This document shows positions 26,331 to 37,195 of a stretch of DNA of 64,000 bases, in pieces. The notes under the pieces are model-generated. The model saw nothing but the letters and a program-made list of their open reading frames with translations. It was not told where the DNA came from and searched no databases. The number at the start of each line of letters is the position of its first letter. Position 1 is the first letter of the stretch. Source of the stretch: Dermatemys mawii (Eukaryota > Chordata > Testudines > Dermatemydidae); the NCBI GenBank assembly GCA_007922305.1, contig ML677335.1, positions 39,856,887 to 39,920,886 on the forward strand, written 5' to 3'. A program made the translations under genes and the position numbers.

Positions 26331-27000
26331 AGTCATTTTTCTAACTACTCTCTGAAAGTAGTACACCAGTGCTAAAGATAATGTAATGTGATAGGCAGAA
26401 TTCAAGGATAGGAGTTCACAGGCTTTAATGAGACAATCAATGAATGAAACCATATAGATTTCAGATATTTATGTTTCTCATTCGCCTTTATGGTTTTGCT
26501 GCTGTGGCTTTAATTTGTATCTGCCTGTGAAGGACTCCCAGGAGAACTATAGTGAGGAAGGAATAAGTGAACAGACTAGTAGCACAAAATGATTTTTAGA
26601 TGTTCAATTAGAAAGTATGGGATCATTCTTTTCAAGTACAGATTTTCTTCTGTTTAGTATGTTAATTAGAATGTTTTTAAAACAGTGTATTTGACTTGTA
26701 TCAGTTGGTCATAGACTTGCAATAGAAGCAGCAAGTTTCTCATACCATACTGATTAAAAAATTACTCTAGGCTTTGATGTTATTTAAAAGCAGATTTTGT
26801 TGTTGAAGTAAACTAGTCCCATGATACAAAGGACTATACCTGAGTCTTTTGGGTTAATACTTGACCAGCTAGCATCCCTTGGAATACATTTTAGTATATT
26901 CATACTAGTGATGGTCAGACCTCTCAACCATTTAATAGTTACCTGATGCTTGTTGTAAATTAACCAGAATATTACCTGCAATCTCTGTGGTTTTCTGTAG

Positions 27001-27030
27001 TCTATTACAGTAGTATCTATTACAGTAGTG
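27001..27030 (+). repeat. 15-bp tandem duplication
   Basis: TCTATTACAGTAGTA is followed directly by TCTATTACAGTAGTG. Confidence 0.85.
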
Positions 27031-27922
27031 CCTTAAACCTAACTGCATATGTGCACATTAAATATATAATGATGCTTTGAATACTGGCTGGATGTATGTA
27101 TGCTGGCTGGATGCATATAATCATATCTAGTCTATACAATCAGGTTGTTGTTGTTGTTGTTTCAAAGTAATGGTCTAATGCTACTTAATACAAAAGTCAT
27201 ATTACTGTATATTCTCTAGATAAATATTTTACTTAACTCCCATAAGGTGCATATCATTTCCTACTAGTCATCACTGAAGGGAACATGGGATGGAGTCTAA
27301 TGAATATAAACAGTATTGTTTAGAATATGAGAGCCTTTTCAAACACTGTTGCTAAGTTGCAGGATGTATTTTCCAGGACATAAATGGAAGTGAGTCTATA
27401 TCCCACCTAAACTGCTAAATTCCTTATTAAGAAGAAAAGATTTTGTCTGCCTACTGCCAACTTGATATTTTGGACTCAAGCAGAGACATAGAGGACTAAC
27501 TTTTAAGATGAGGTTTTAGGGACATTTCATACAGTGGTGCTATTTTAAAGTAGGTATCGTACTGGGATGGATCACAAATTTCTTGGTTTATTTTGAAGGT
27601 CTATAAGTGAGGGGGAGTTTTGCCAGAACAAGAAGTAAATGAGTGAAAACTGAGCAATGTCTTCAAAAGTTATCCCAAATTATTCTCACTTAGAATTGAA
27701 TTTTATGTTACAGTTGGCGATAGGTGAACGTGAAAAGATTTGGAGGATGAATGTGCAGATAAGATGTTTATCTGAATTTCTTGAGTACCTGCAAAAAAGA
27801 GAAAGCATGAGTCCTGGTGGCTAAGGCATAGTTGAAGAAGCTGATCTCTCCTCTTCTGATGACTTGTAGTGTGCCCTCTGGAAGTTAACTTATCTTTGCC
27901 TCAGTTTCCCTATCTACTGATG

Positions 27923-28240
27923 CAGGGATTCTCAAACTTCATTGCATCACAACCTCCTTCTGAGAACAAAAATTACTACACAACCCCAGGAAAGGAGACT
28001 GAAGCCTGAGACTTCCGGAGTGCTGCTGCCCCAGGCGGAAGGTGGGGCACAAAGTGCAAGCCCAAGGGCTTCAGCCCCAGGTTGGGGGTCTGTAACCTAA
28101 GTCCTGCTGCTCATGGTTGAAGTCTTTGGGCTTGGGCTTTGCGCAGAGTTCGGGCTTTGGCCCTGGGCCCCAGCAAGTCTAACACCAGCCTTGGCGACCC
28201 CATGAAAATGGGGTCATAACTCACAGTTTGAGAACCGGTG
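27923..28240. mobile_element. hAT-type MITE (CTCAAAC termini)
   Basis: The left end CAGGGATTCTCAAACTT and right end AGTTTGAGAACCGGTG are inverted. Flanks TACTGATG (27915-27922) and TACAAATG (28241-28248) agree at 6 of 8 bases, an eroded 8-bp target duplication as made by hAT transposases. The interior is GC-rich with GGGCTTCAGCCCC words and has no transposase. Confidence 0.85.
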
Positions 28241-28348
28241 TACAAATGTATAATAATAGTTGCCTTTGTCACATGGTGTTTTGAAACTTGATTAATTTAA
28301 CTTTATAAACTGAGATCTTTGGGTGGCAGTCACTAGAAAAGTGCAACA

Positions 28349-28730
28349 TATCAGTGACTGTGATGTCAGAGGTCCTGTCCACAAAGTAGTTGGAGTAGGA
28401 GTCAATAGTCAGGAACCAGAGCCAGAGGCCAACAACCAGAGCCAAATGGTTAGAGCAGAAGTCAGGAACCGAAGATGAAGAGTTATCTGGCGTGAGGCAA
28501 GTCTGGGTCCAAGGCAAGAGCAGGACTGGAGAGAAGCATGCACAATATCCTTTACATCAATGGACAAATACTTTGAGCAGCAACTGCACGGCTGCTGGTG
28601 TTAGGTTTAAGAGCCTGTCTCTTTACTCTTCCAACCAAACAAGGAGCCTAGTGCAGGCCAGCTGAGCTTGTTGTTGCCTAGAGACTGGTCCTGCTTCCAG
28701 ACTGGCCCTGCTGAAGGCCTTGCCACCAGG
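28349..28730 (-). repeat. 3' LTR of the Gypsy element
   Basis: It shares with the other LTR, in order: TCAGTGACT, GGTTAGAG, GTCAGGAA, CTCTTCCAACCAA and TTGCCTAGAGACTGG. Just inside it, around 28738-28752, the minus strand is purine-rich (TTAAGGGAAGG), which suits a polypurine tract. The inner boundary is approximate. Confidence 0.8.
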
Positions 28731-28784
28731 TATAGGAGCCTTCCCTTAACTCACCAAGAATAGAGGGTTAAGTGGACTAGGTAC

Positions 28785-29830
28785 TCATTTTGTCTGCAGA
28801 CTGTTATGGATGATGTGTTGGAGCAATTTGTGTAAAAGTAAGATGAGATAGGTCCACAAGGACTCTGTTAGTTCTAATCTGAAAGCCACTAGGCTTACCT
28901 GTTCTATAATCATGAAAGGACCGAGGAATTGGTAGTCTAGTTTGGAAAATAGGCAGCTCAATTTATGGTCTGGGCAGAGAACCACACCTTATTCCCTAGA
29001 GCCAGAGCTGGAACAGCTTGACAGTCTTACTCCACATGGTGTTCATAGGCTTTTTTGGCAGATTGTAAGTGTTCCTTGAGCTCTTAGTGCACCTGGTTTA
29101 GGTATCTGTGGTAGTAAGTACTGAGGAACACATGGGTAAGTCTGGGTGAAAATAGGGGTGAACACCATAGTTTGAAAAGAATGTGCTATGTTGGGTCAAA
29201 GTATGGGTTGCGTTGTTGTATGCAAATTGGCATAGCACAGTAGGGAAAGCAGTCATCCTGGTGGTAACTCAGAAAGCAGTGATAATAGTGCTCCAAGATT
29301 TGATTGACAGTCTGTTTGGTCATTAGTCAGCAGAGGATAGAGGTGAGGGGGCTCAATGCTACAGTCTCTGAGAAATTCCTTCCAGAATCAGAAGATGAAC
29401 TGGGGTCCCAGGTCTGAGGCAAAGCCTGCTGTCAACATGTAGTAGCAGGAGACTTTTTCAGGAAGAGCTGAGCTGTCTTCCATGCAAGAGCAACAGTATG
29501 GCATGGGATGAAGTGTGCCATCTTTGTTAGAAGGTTGACAAAACCCAAGATTACTGAGTGCTCCTAGAAGTGTGAAAGTTTTACAGTGAAGTCCACTGAT
29601 ACAGTACACCAAGACTGAAGGTGTAGGCTGAGACTGGAGGAGACTTAACAGTTCTGATCATGGGTTCTTGTTATGGGTGCAGAGTCCTTCACATTAGCTT
29701 GTAGGCCTGTCCACCAGAAGTGCCTTGAGACCAGATTCCAGGTCTTGAATTCGCCAAAATGGCTCATAAGTGGCAAATTGTGGAATAGTTTCAATATCTG
29801 AAACTTAGGTTTCCTCTTTACAACATTGTG
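28785..29830 (-). pseudogene. Gypsy integrase remnant
   Basis: Minus-strand translation shows a zinc-binding-side motif SRHFWWTGLQAN (29692-29732), a core segment with SDLGPQF (about 29400-29420), and the C-terminal KLDYQFLGPFMIIEQV (about 28900-28945) typical of Gypsy integrases. Integrase would join element DNA to the genome. The frame is interrupted repeatedly, so no protein can be made. Confidence 0.85.
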
Positions 29831-29989
29831 ATAAAGACGGCTTTTCTATAGCTGGAACTTGGGCTCGGGTACCTGCATCATTCAGGGCCCGTAAGATCTG
29901 TGTTGTGACCAGGTCAACAGAGAGCAGATGGAGGATGTCAGATTGCTGTCAATCATCCTGTTGATAAAGTTGGATGCCTTGAGCATGAT

Positions 29990-30300
29990 GGAAAAGGGCT
30001 TATTGCGAGGTTACAGAGATTAATCTTTGTGGGATAGGGCATCTGGCTTCCTGTTTCTCATCCCTGGGTGATATATCATAACAAAGTCAAAGTGAATTAA
30101 TAAGAGGGACCAGCGGATATGGCATTGGTTAAGGTGTATAACAGTCCATAGGAATTCCAGATTCTTGTGGTCCGTCTGGAATCGGACTGCAAATCAGACT
30201 TCTTCCAAGAGGTGGAGCCACTCTTCAAAAGCGGCCTTGATAAGCAGTAGCTCCTTGTTCCAAATATTTTTTCCCCATCAGTTAGTTTCAGAGATTAAAG
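29990..30300 (-). pseudogene. Gypsy RNase H remnant
   Basis: The minus strand encodes QTDHKNLEFLW (about 30150-30183) and YHPGMRNRKPDALS (about 30033-30075), the two best-known RNase H signatures of Gypsy pol. It lies between RT and integrase as expected and is broken by stops. Confidence 0.85.
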
Positions 30301-30599
30301 AACATAGGGGCAGAGTAATTTGCAGAGTCTCACATGTTGTGATAATACTGCACATATGACAAAGTTTATCATTGACCTTATTTGTAAATGATTAAGTGGG
30401 AGGTGAATGAATTGTGATGGATGCTGAGGCTATTTCCCCTTTTCAGCTGCTCAAAGCCAACTGAGCCTCCATGGACCTAGCAAACTGGGCCCCCTTTTGG
30501 AGGTGTGCCACTGTAGAAGCAATCAAGCTAAAAATCCTTTAATAAATTGCCTGTAGAAATTCTTAAACCCCATGAATTGCTGCATCCCATGTGTGTACT

Positions 30600-31170
30600 A
30601 GGGTGCAGTCCTGTTGGATATTGTTGCCACCTTGTGAGTCCCTCAGGCATCATGATATATCTCACGTCGTTATCAAACTTGCATTTCTGGAGCATTGTTC
30701 AGAAGTGGTTTTGACTGAGTGTCTCCAAGACAGCACGCACATGATGATTGTGGAGGTGCTGATTTTCAAAAAAAATGATGTTGTCCAAGTAAATGAGGAC
30801 AAATTGGTCCAGCATGTCCCTAAAGGTGCATTTATAAAATGATGGAAGGTTGACAGGGTGTTGCACACCCCTCAGTAATCCATACAAGGTCAGAGGGAAC
30901 CATCTCCACGAAGAGGATTGGGGTCCCCATTGGGGACATGGAGGGGCAAATGAACTCTTGCTGCAGGTTTTCCTGTGTTAGTCCAGAATGCCTGTAATTC
31001 GGGTTTGGAGATGACCAAAAGGAACATATGTTCCTGGATGAAAACTGAACACACCAGCATAGTGTTGATAGATAACAGGAAAGCCTGGAGGTTGTGGCAG
31101 TTTCTGGGGTCACTTTTGGATCCTCTTTTCACGTCTCTGAATTCTTTGGAAGACTGAGTATGCTGCAAAC
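30600..31170 (-). pseudogene. Gypsy reverse transcriptase remnant
   Basis: The minus strand encodes FICPSMSPMGTPILFVE (about 30910-30965), an early RT block, then LDQFVLIYLDNIIFF (about 30765-30815). The latter is the catalytic region, with the second Asp of YLDD replaced by Asn. Frameshifts separate the blocks. The product would copy element RNA into DNA, but this copy cannot. Confidence 0.85.
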
Positions 31171-31369
31171 GGTTGCTGGTTCCAGGCTGGTTCTAAGGAA
31201 ACAAGACTGTTGTCAAGATGAGCAGTCAAAGTGCACTGTGCCTGATTGTCAGCAGATGTGCTGGTGATAAGCGACAAGTTAGGGGATGCCAAAGATAAAT
31301 GATGAATGCAGTGCATGAATTAGTCCAAACTAGAGAACTTCTTGGTGGCCTCAAAGGGTAATTACCTTT

Positions 31370-31560
31370 AGGGGAGCTAATTGGAGGGTGACTGGTCCTG
31401 ATGGAAGGGGTGACCCTAGGGACTCCACGGACCTGCAGGAGTCCTTGCATTGGGTGGGGATTTTGCATGCTCGGTTGAACTCAAGGTCCACAAAATTTCT
31501 TGAGGTATCCGAGTTCACTGTGCCTCTTGATTGCATTGCAAGGTGCTGGAACTGGAGAGG
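31370..31560 (-). pseudogene. Gypsy protease remnant
   Basis: Minus-strand translation contains NFVDLEFNRACKIP followed by SVESLGSPLPSGPVTLQ, the usual context of a Gypsy aspartic protease. The catalytic Asp-Ser/Thr-Gly triad just upstream is eroded (VNSDTS). Confidence 0.7.
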
Positions 31561-31749
31561 AAGTTGAAGATGTGTTGGATGGTGCTTCCCCATCACCTGG
31601 ATACCAGCAGACAAGACCCAGGGGCTGAGGCTTGGCATTTCCCAATTCAGGTGCAGATCGGACCATGGCAGGGCAGCTTCATGCAAAGTGTCCTGGCTCC
31701 ACACAATATAGGCCCAGTGCCTGGTATTAATTCTTCTCTGCATCAGAAA

Positions 31750-32560
31750 GATGGGACTGGACCTGATTGACTTGCATGAGTTCAGGCAATGGAGAAAGGA
31801 CTGGTGATGGGGAAATGGGGGCAGAGCCAGCAGTGATGGAAGCCAGGAGGACCATCTTCTTTCTTGGTGGCATGTAGTCAGGCATCAGTCCATTCTGATG
31901 CACCTGTCAACTAGGACATCCAGTCTAGATGTAGATTCCAACTGTGCCAGTTTAGCTTTAATATCATTATTGAGGCCAAGCCAGAAATGATAATGCTGGG
32001 TGGCCTTATTCTACTCACTGTCTTCTACCAAGCATCGGAACTCCAGTATTTACCATCTGGCCGGCATCCCTGCTGCAATGCCTGAAACATGGCTTTGGCT
32101 GTTCACTCATGACTTGGGTCATCAAAGATAACCACTGTAGATCAAATTAAACCCTCAGAATTATACCAGAAGGGGGCTTGATTTTTTCCTCCAGGAGCAT
32201 AGACACCTAATCCAGGGCCTCCCCTGTAAGAAAGCTAATAATCCCACTCAGGTTTGATCAATGAGGTACAACTACTGGCGATAGAGCTATGGGAGCTGAC
32301 ACTGATATAGGAACCCATGAAATTTGTTGTGATCACAACTAAACTTGTCAGGTATGGTAAGCTTGGAGTCCTAGAGCTCAGAATTCAAGGCCGCACAGTG
32401 TGAGCTTGTAGCACCACATTCTGCAGCTGTAAGGCAGCAACCTGGGCTACAAGGTCTGTAGGGCTCCCAATACCTCTGTCAGAAAGATATTGGCTTTTCT
32501 AAAATCTGTGCTAACTGTATCAACTCTAGTTCTTTTACTGTTTGTATTGGAGCTGCTCAA
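31750..32560 (-). pseudogene. Gypsy gag remnant
   Basis: The minus strand around 31930-32060 encodes CLVEDSE and FWLGLNNDIKAKLAQLE, close to the C-terminal part of Gypsy gag proteins as I remember them. The stretch toward the 5' LTR (32100-32560) has no clear motif but occupies the gag position. Confidence 0.6.
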
Positions 32561-32562
32561 AC

Positions 32563-32984
32563 TGTCAGTGACTAGGATGTGAACACTCATGCCAATTGGT
32601 TAGAGTAGGTGTCAGTAGACAGAAATCCACGCTCGAGGTCTGAGTCGGAATCAGAGGCCAGATGCCGGAGTCAAGGGTCAGAGGAAAAGTCAGGAATCGG
32701 AGCTGAGGGTGCGGTTTTGGTTACTTGGAGTGCGACTGAAGAGGACTGGGGAATAAGCCTGCAAAGGAGCTATTGCAGCTCTGGGTGAATGCTTTGGTCA
32801 GCCTCTGAATTACTGCTCTTGTTGGGCTTAAGAGCCGGTTTGCTGACTCTTCCAACCAATCAGGGTCTATAGCCAATCGGACAGGCTACTGCAGATCAGC
32901 TGTACTCGTTAGGTTGCCTAGAGACTGGATCTGCTGCAAGCCGTGCTTCCAGATTGGCTCTGTTACAGGCACTGATCCCTGACA
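32563..32984 (-). repeat. 5' LTR of the Gypsy element
   Basis: On the minus strand it begins TGTCAGGGATCAG and ends AGTCACTGACA. It aligns in order with the LTR at 28349-28730 but with many differences. A primer-binding site inside it could not be assigned to a tRNA. Confidence 0.8.
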
Positions 32985-33109
32985 CAATGTATTATAAAAG
33001 TGGGCTGGAAATATTGTGAGATGATGCATTTTAAGGAGATGTCTGGTAATTCCTGCTTCCATCAGGCTGAAGAACAATAAGGGATAGCGATCCTTAGATA
33101 TTCAGGCCC

Positions 33110-33245
33110 TTTCAGTGCCGTATAACAGCAGTGGAGAAGAGCACTGAGAAAATGAGAGGTAAGGGAAAAGGAGAAAATTAACTTGCCCAAGGTTGTATAA
33201 CAAATCAGTGACAGTGCTGGAAAATAGAACCCAGGAGTCATTGAC
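33110..33245. repeat. MIR/L2-type fragment
   Basis: The words AACTTGCCCAAGGTTGTATA and ATAGAACCCAGGAGTC recall the conserved tail shared by MIR/L2-like amniote repeats. Short and diverged. Confidence 0.5.
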
Positions 33246-33325
33246 AGCTCTACCCAACAGACAAAACAGAATAAGAAAAAGTAAAATAATACCCCAAAAA
33301 TGGAGCTAAAGAGATAGCATTATAT

Positions 33326-33366
33326 AGTTTATTACCACCACCTCCTTTTGGTGGTGGTAATAAACT
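33326..33366. repeat. Perfect hairpin 1
   Basis: 17-bp arms (33326-33342 and 33350-33366) are perfectly complementary around a 7-nt loop. The left arm is AGTTTATTACCACCACC. Confidence 0.95.
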
Positions 33367-33415
33367 GGTACATCTCTGTAGTTTCCCTCCCTGGAAACTA
33401 CAGAGATGTACCAGT
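33364..33415. repeat. Perfect hairpin 2, abutting hairpin 1
   Basis: 23-bp arms (33364-33386 and 33393-33415) are perfectly complementary around a 6-nt loop CTCCCT. The arm starts ACTGGTACATCTCTG. Its first three bases are the last three of hairpin 1. Confidence 0.95.
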
Positions 33416-36400
33416 AGGAATAGGTAGTTCTCGATATAACTCTAATTTAATTGCAGTTGTAATCTGAAAACTTAAGGTAAAGTTGACGCTGTGTGGTTCT
33501 GTATTAGAACTGCTCAGTTTAGCAGTCAGAAGATGTATTGAGGTGTTGTAGTCCATAAATTAAAGGAGCCTCAGCAAGGACGCACATGGAGCAGGCATCT
33601 TAAGAGCCACCATTTTTATGTAGATGCCTTTCTGACAGTAACTGCTAATTAATATGATCTTTATTTTCCAGTATTACATTTATCATCAGCCAAGTTATTA
33701 GTATCTCTGGTTAGATTCATTCATGGTGTAACTCCATTAAGATCAGTGGATGAATATAAACCAGGGATGAATTTGGTTTTGATTTTTTTTTTCTTTCCAG
33801 TTTACAGTGGTTCAGAAAAGGAGTTGTGCTCAGCTTTTTAATGACTTTGAAGAAAATAAAAAGTCCCTTTTTTACTTTTTGGCTTGTTATAATCCCTCTA
33901 TTTCTTGAATCCGTGAATTGGGGAACATCTGCACAGGGAAAAGCAGAGAATGCAGGTTGTCCTCCCCCTCCTCCTTAATGGGCTCTTCTTTTCATCATCT
34001 ATCCTGGAGCCAGAAGAGTGTGACCACTTAATTGGTACAGGATAGCAAGGGCCACAGCTGAGCATGAGAAGGGTTAGTGGCATTTCAGAACAAGCAGGGA
34101 TCCTAAGAGACAGTGGGCTTGATTCTCCTCTCAAACCAGTGTAAATCCAGAGTAAGCTCACTGAAGTCCAGGGAATCACTCAGTGTAGAACCAGAGTAAG
34201 TGAGTGGTGAATTGGACACTAAGGGTTGCCATTTTTAGTGCATCAGGTTAGGCTGGGATATCACTTGTGTGGTCAATGAGTTCAGTAAGAACAGGGACAA
34301 TACTGAGTGAGGATGAAGAGCTTTCATACCCCTCATGCTGCATGGACCAATGCTGGCAAGTTGGCTCTAGAGAGGCTATTTATACTTACACCTGCCTTGT
34401 GGTTATTCCTGGTTGTTAGTGTGATGGAAAACAAGTGCTGTGCAATTAAACTTTTATGAGTTAAATGAAACCATGGGATTAAAGGGGACAGATGTAGAGG
34501 AACAACCACACAAAAAGCACAAACCACACAAACAGCAGCACTGAAACCATGGGGCACCTGGAGTCATGCATGGTCTCAACATGAAAAAAAAAAATCTTCA
34601 CTTGAAATTAGAAGCAGCTTTACTAGAAAGGTTCATACACTTCTGGGATTTTTTTTTTTTTTTTTTTTGCAAAAACTTGGGCTAATTTATATGTTTGAAG
34701 CACAAGTTTAAAACCTAGCTGGATTTTAAATGATTAGTGAGGGTCTCTCAGCTGTGTCTTTTGTGACCCTGTTTCTGTACTGCTGTTGAACAGTTTTCGG
34801 AGCAGCTCAGTACAGTAAAACTGGTTACTGTGATTTTTATATATTCTTAAGAAGGGGCATCTGGGTAATATTTCTGGCTCTGTCACAAACTTTGTACGTA
34901 GTATTGGGCAAGTCAATTTCAGCCTGATTTTGACAGGAGCTGTGTATTTGGAGATGCAGATGCTCAGCAGTTCTGGAACACTTGCTCTTTTGTGTGTCTA
35001 ATTTTTCCCACTGGTAAAATTAATATAATATTATCCAAGTTCTATAAAGTGGAATTGGGAGGTAGTATCAAAGGATCAGACTTTGGGACAGGGTTACAGG
35101 ACACTTATGTTCTCTATCCCACTGTCACCTTGCTGTGTGACCTTACAGTATGATAGATACACAAAAAATGTCATTGTAATAGAACATATATCAGTGTAGG
35201 TATAGAAATTTTTTTTTTAAATTACCAAATTTAGAAATGGGAACACAAGGAATATTGCATGGTATATCTAGATCCAAATCAGTGAGACAAGAGTACACAT
35301 CCTTTCAGTGACTCCTGGAGCAAGGAACAGAGGCTGGGGCTTCCCAAAGAATCTAAGGGAGTAGAGTGCCAATTGAAATTAAAAATATGTAAGGAAGTTT
35401 AAGATGTTTATATGAAACCACTCTGCCTGGCTAATATTCTTGACTCTACATGGTCAGTTACAGTAAGTCTGCTACTGGTCTCCAGAGGAATGACAGGCAT
35501 GCAGGGAGGTTATTTTGAGGTTCCTTAAGATCCTGCCAAAAGACTGTCTACCTCCTGCCAAGCAATAACTACAATTCAGATGACACTGCTGTAATACAGG
35601 AGCCTGCACAGCTCTTGTGAAGTGTGACAGATTTGCTGTGCTTTGCAAGACCCTGCATTGTCTACATGTGATGCCTGCACCCCACATACCCAAGTAATAT
35701 GGCTGCATTTTGGATCCTCTCCATAAAGGAAGAACTGAGGCATAACTTCTAGAATTCCGCCCCCCAGACCCTTGCTCCCGCTCCCCTGGATCTTTAAGAT
35801 TATTCTCATTACACTTTAAGGTTGATTATCCAACATATCTTGGCCTCTGTTTGAGAAAACATAGATAAGTCCCTTTTTTTATACCTACTATTCTTATGCT
35901 GTAGATTAACAGTAGTGCTGTTCCAGTGCTTGTCAATTTCTGGCATGCACACCTAGCACTGAATTCATTCAATCAAAACCAAAAACTCAGTAACAAGCAA
36001 AGTACATCAGAGTGACTTTCTGTGAAGTCTTATAATTTGTATGGATGAGGTGCATCAGTGATTAGAGTGAGAGAGAGACAGAATCTCTTCAGGAATGTAT
36101 GTGTCTCAAACATGTCCATCAACCATAATTAACTCCCAACTGTATTTATATGTAGCATCACTACAGAAGCTTTTCTTGCCTTACGTACAGATATACTTGT
36201 TAATAAACAATAATATTATTGAAAACTGTTCTTCTAATCTAACAGACTGCTGAAGAATGCTAATGTCAGAACAGAATGGCTTGTCAAGCTGTGCATATGA
36301 AAATTACAATTATTTACTGCTATTCTCTTGGGACACTGTATCTGTAATGATAAAAGAATTCTTAGTGGGAAATTAAGGAAGTAATCAGTTTGCTAATTGA

Positions 36401-37195
36401 AGTTACCCAGGTCACATTAAACGGAAGCAAATTAAACTGTCTTCTTGCAAAGCCTGAGAAATATCTGTTAAAGTCAAGGGCAACTCTACTGGATTGGATC
36501 TTCTTTTACAGAGATGTGGAACTTTAGTTCCCTGTGGTTTCAGTCTGGAAGACAGTGCATCTATGAAACATTTGTTATGTTTTAGAAAGTTGGGAGTAGT
36601 AAATAGGTTTAAACAAACAAACCCAAGTATGCTTTGTACAGAGCTTTTTGTGTGTGTGTTTATAAATCTACTGCAAAATACTATCTGTGTATGTATAAGA
36701 GACTGAATAGATTGTGAATAATGGGGAGCTATAACAGGGATATGACATATAGGTATGGTAAGATGAGAGAGTTTGTTCTTCTTGGAAGTCTCAGCAAGTG
36801 AGCCAAGCAATAAACTGTCACTGAGATTGAATAGGATAATCACCCCAAATGCTTAAACAGAAAATTGGCTTGATATATTCTCCCTGTCACAGGTGCAAAT
36901 TTCAGCCCTCTGGCTCTGGCATGGGCAAATGCAACTCCGAGGGGGGACGGATGATGTTTACAGATTTGCCTTCCCTCAGAGGATCTGCTGGGAGAGTGCA
37001 TTTTAACTTCCAGCAGAAGAGCCCCACTGGCATTGGCTGACAGGGGTGCATTGAATGATGAGCACCCCAGGTTAGCCTCCCTGTCTGGCCAGTACTGTCT
37101 CCATTGTGGCTACACACTAGCTAGAGCTAGGTTTCCTGGCAGAGCAGGCATTCTTACAGTGTGCACTTTGTCACAATACCAAGCTGGGAGGGCTT
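33416..37195. other. Unannotated intron stretch
   Basis: Mostly unrecognised sequence. It holds a palindromic MITE-like piece (34114-34215), a run of 20 T at 34649-34668, and a weak MIR-like patch at 34860-35050. Reading frames of up to 143 codons (36412-36843, minus) show no domain and are taken as chance. Confidence 0.5.
34114..34215. mobile_element. Palindromic MITE-like fragment
   Basis: The left part TTGATTCTCCTCTCAAACCA with AGTGTAAATCCAGAGTAA and the right part with GTGTAGAACCAGAGTAAGTG are partly inverted. This resembles a common turtle element with a centre like CACTGAAGTC. Confidence 0.55.

Larger units (their letters stand above)
28349..32984 (-). mobile_element. Degenerate full-length Ty3/Gypsy LTR retrotransposon
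   Basis: Two related LTRs in the same orientation enclose about 3.8 kb whose minus strand carries, from high to low coordinate, gag, protease, reverse transcriptase, RNase H and integrase remnants. Placing RT before integrase is the Gypsy order, not Copia. Every domain is broken by stops and frameshifts. The LTRs differ at many positions, so the insertion is old. The flanks CAACA and CAATG could be an eroded target duplication. It lies antisense to KCNMA1. Confidence 0.9.

Noticed and set aside
36412..36843. 143-codon minus-strand frame as a gene
   Set aside because: No recognised domain, no splice or start context, and AT-rich codon use like the surrounding intron.
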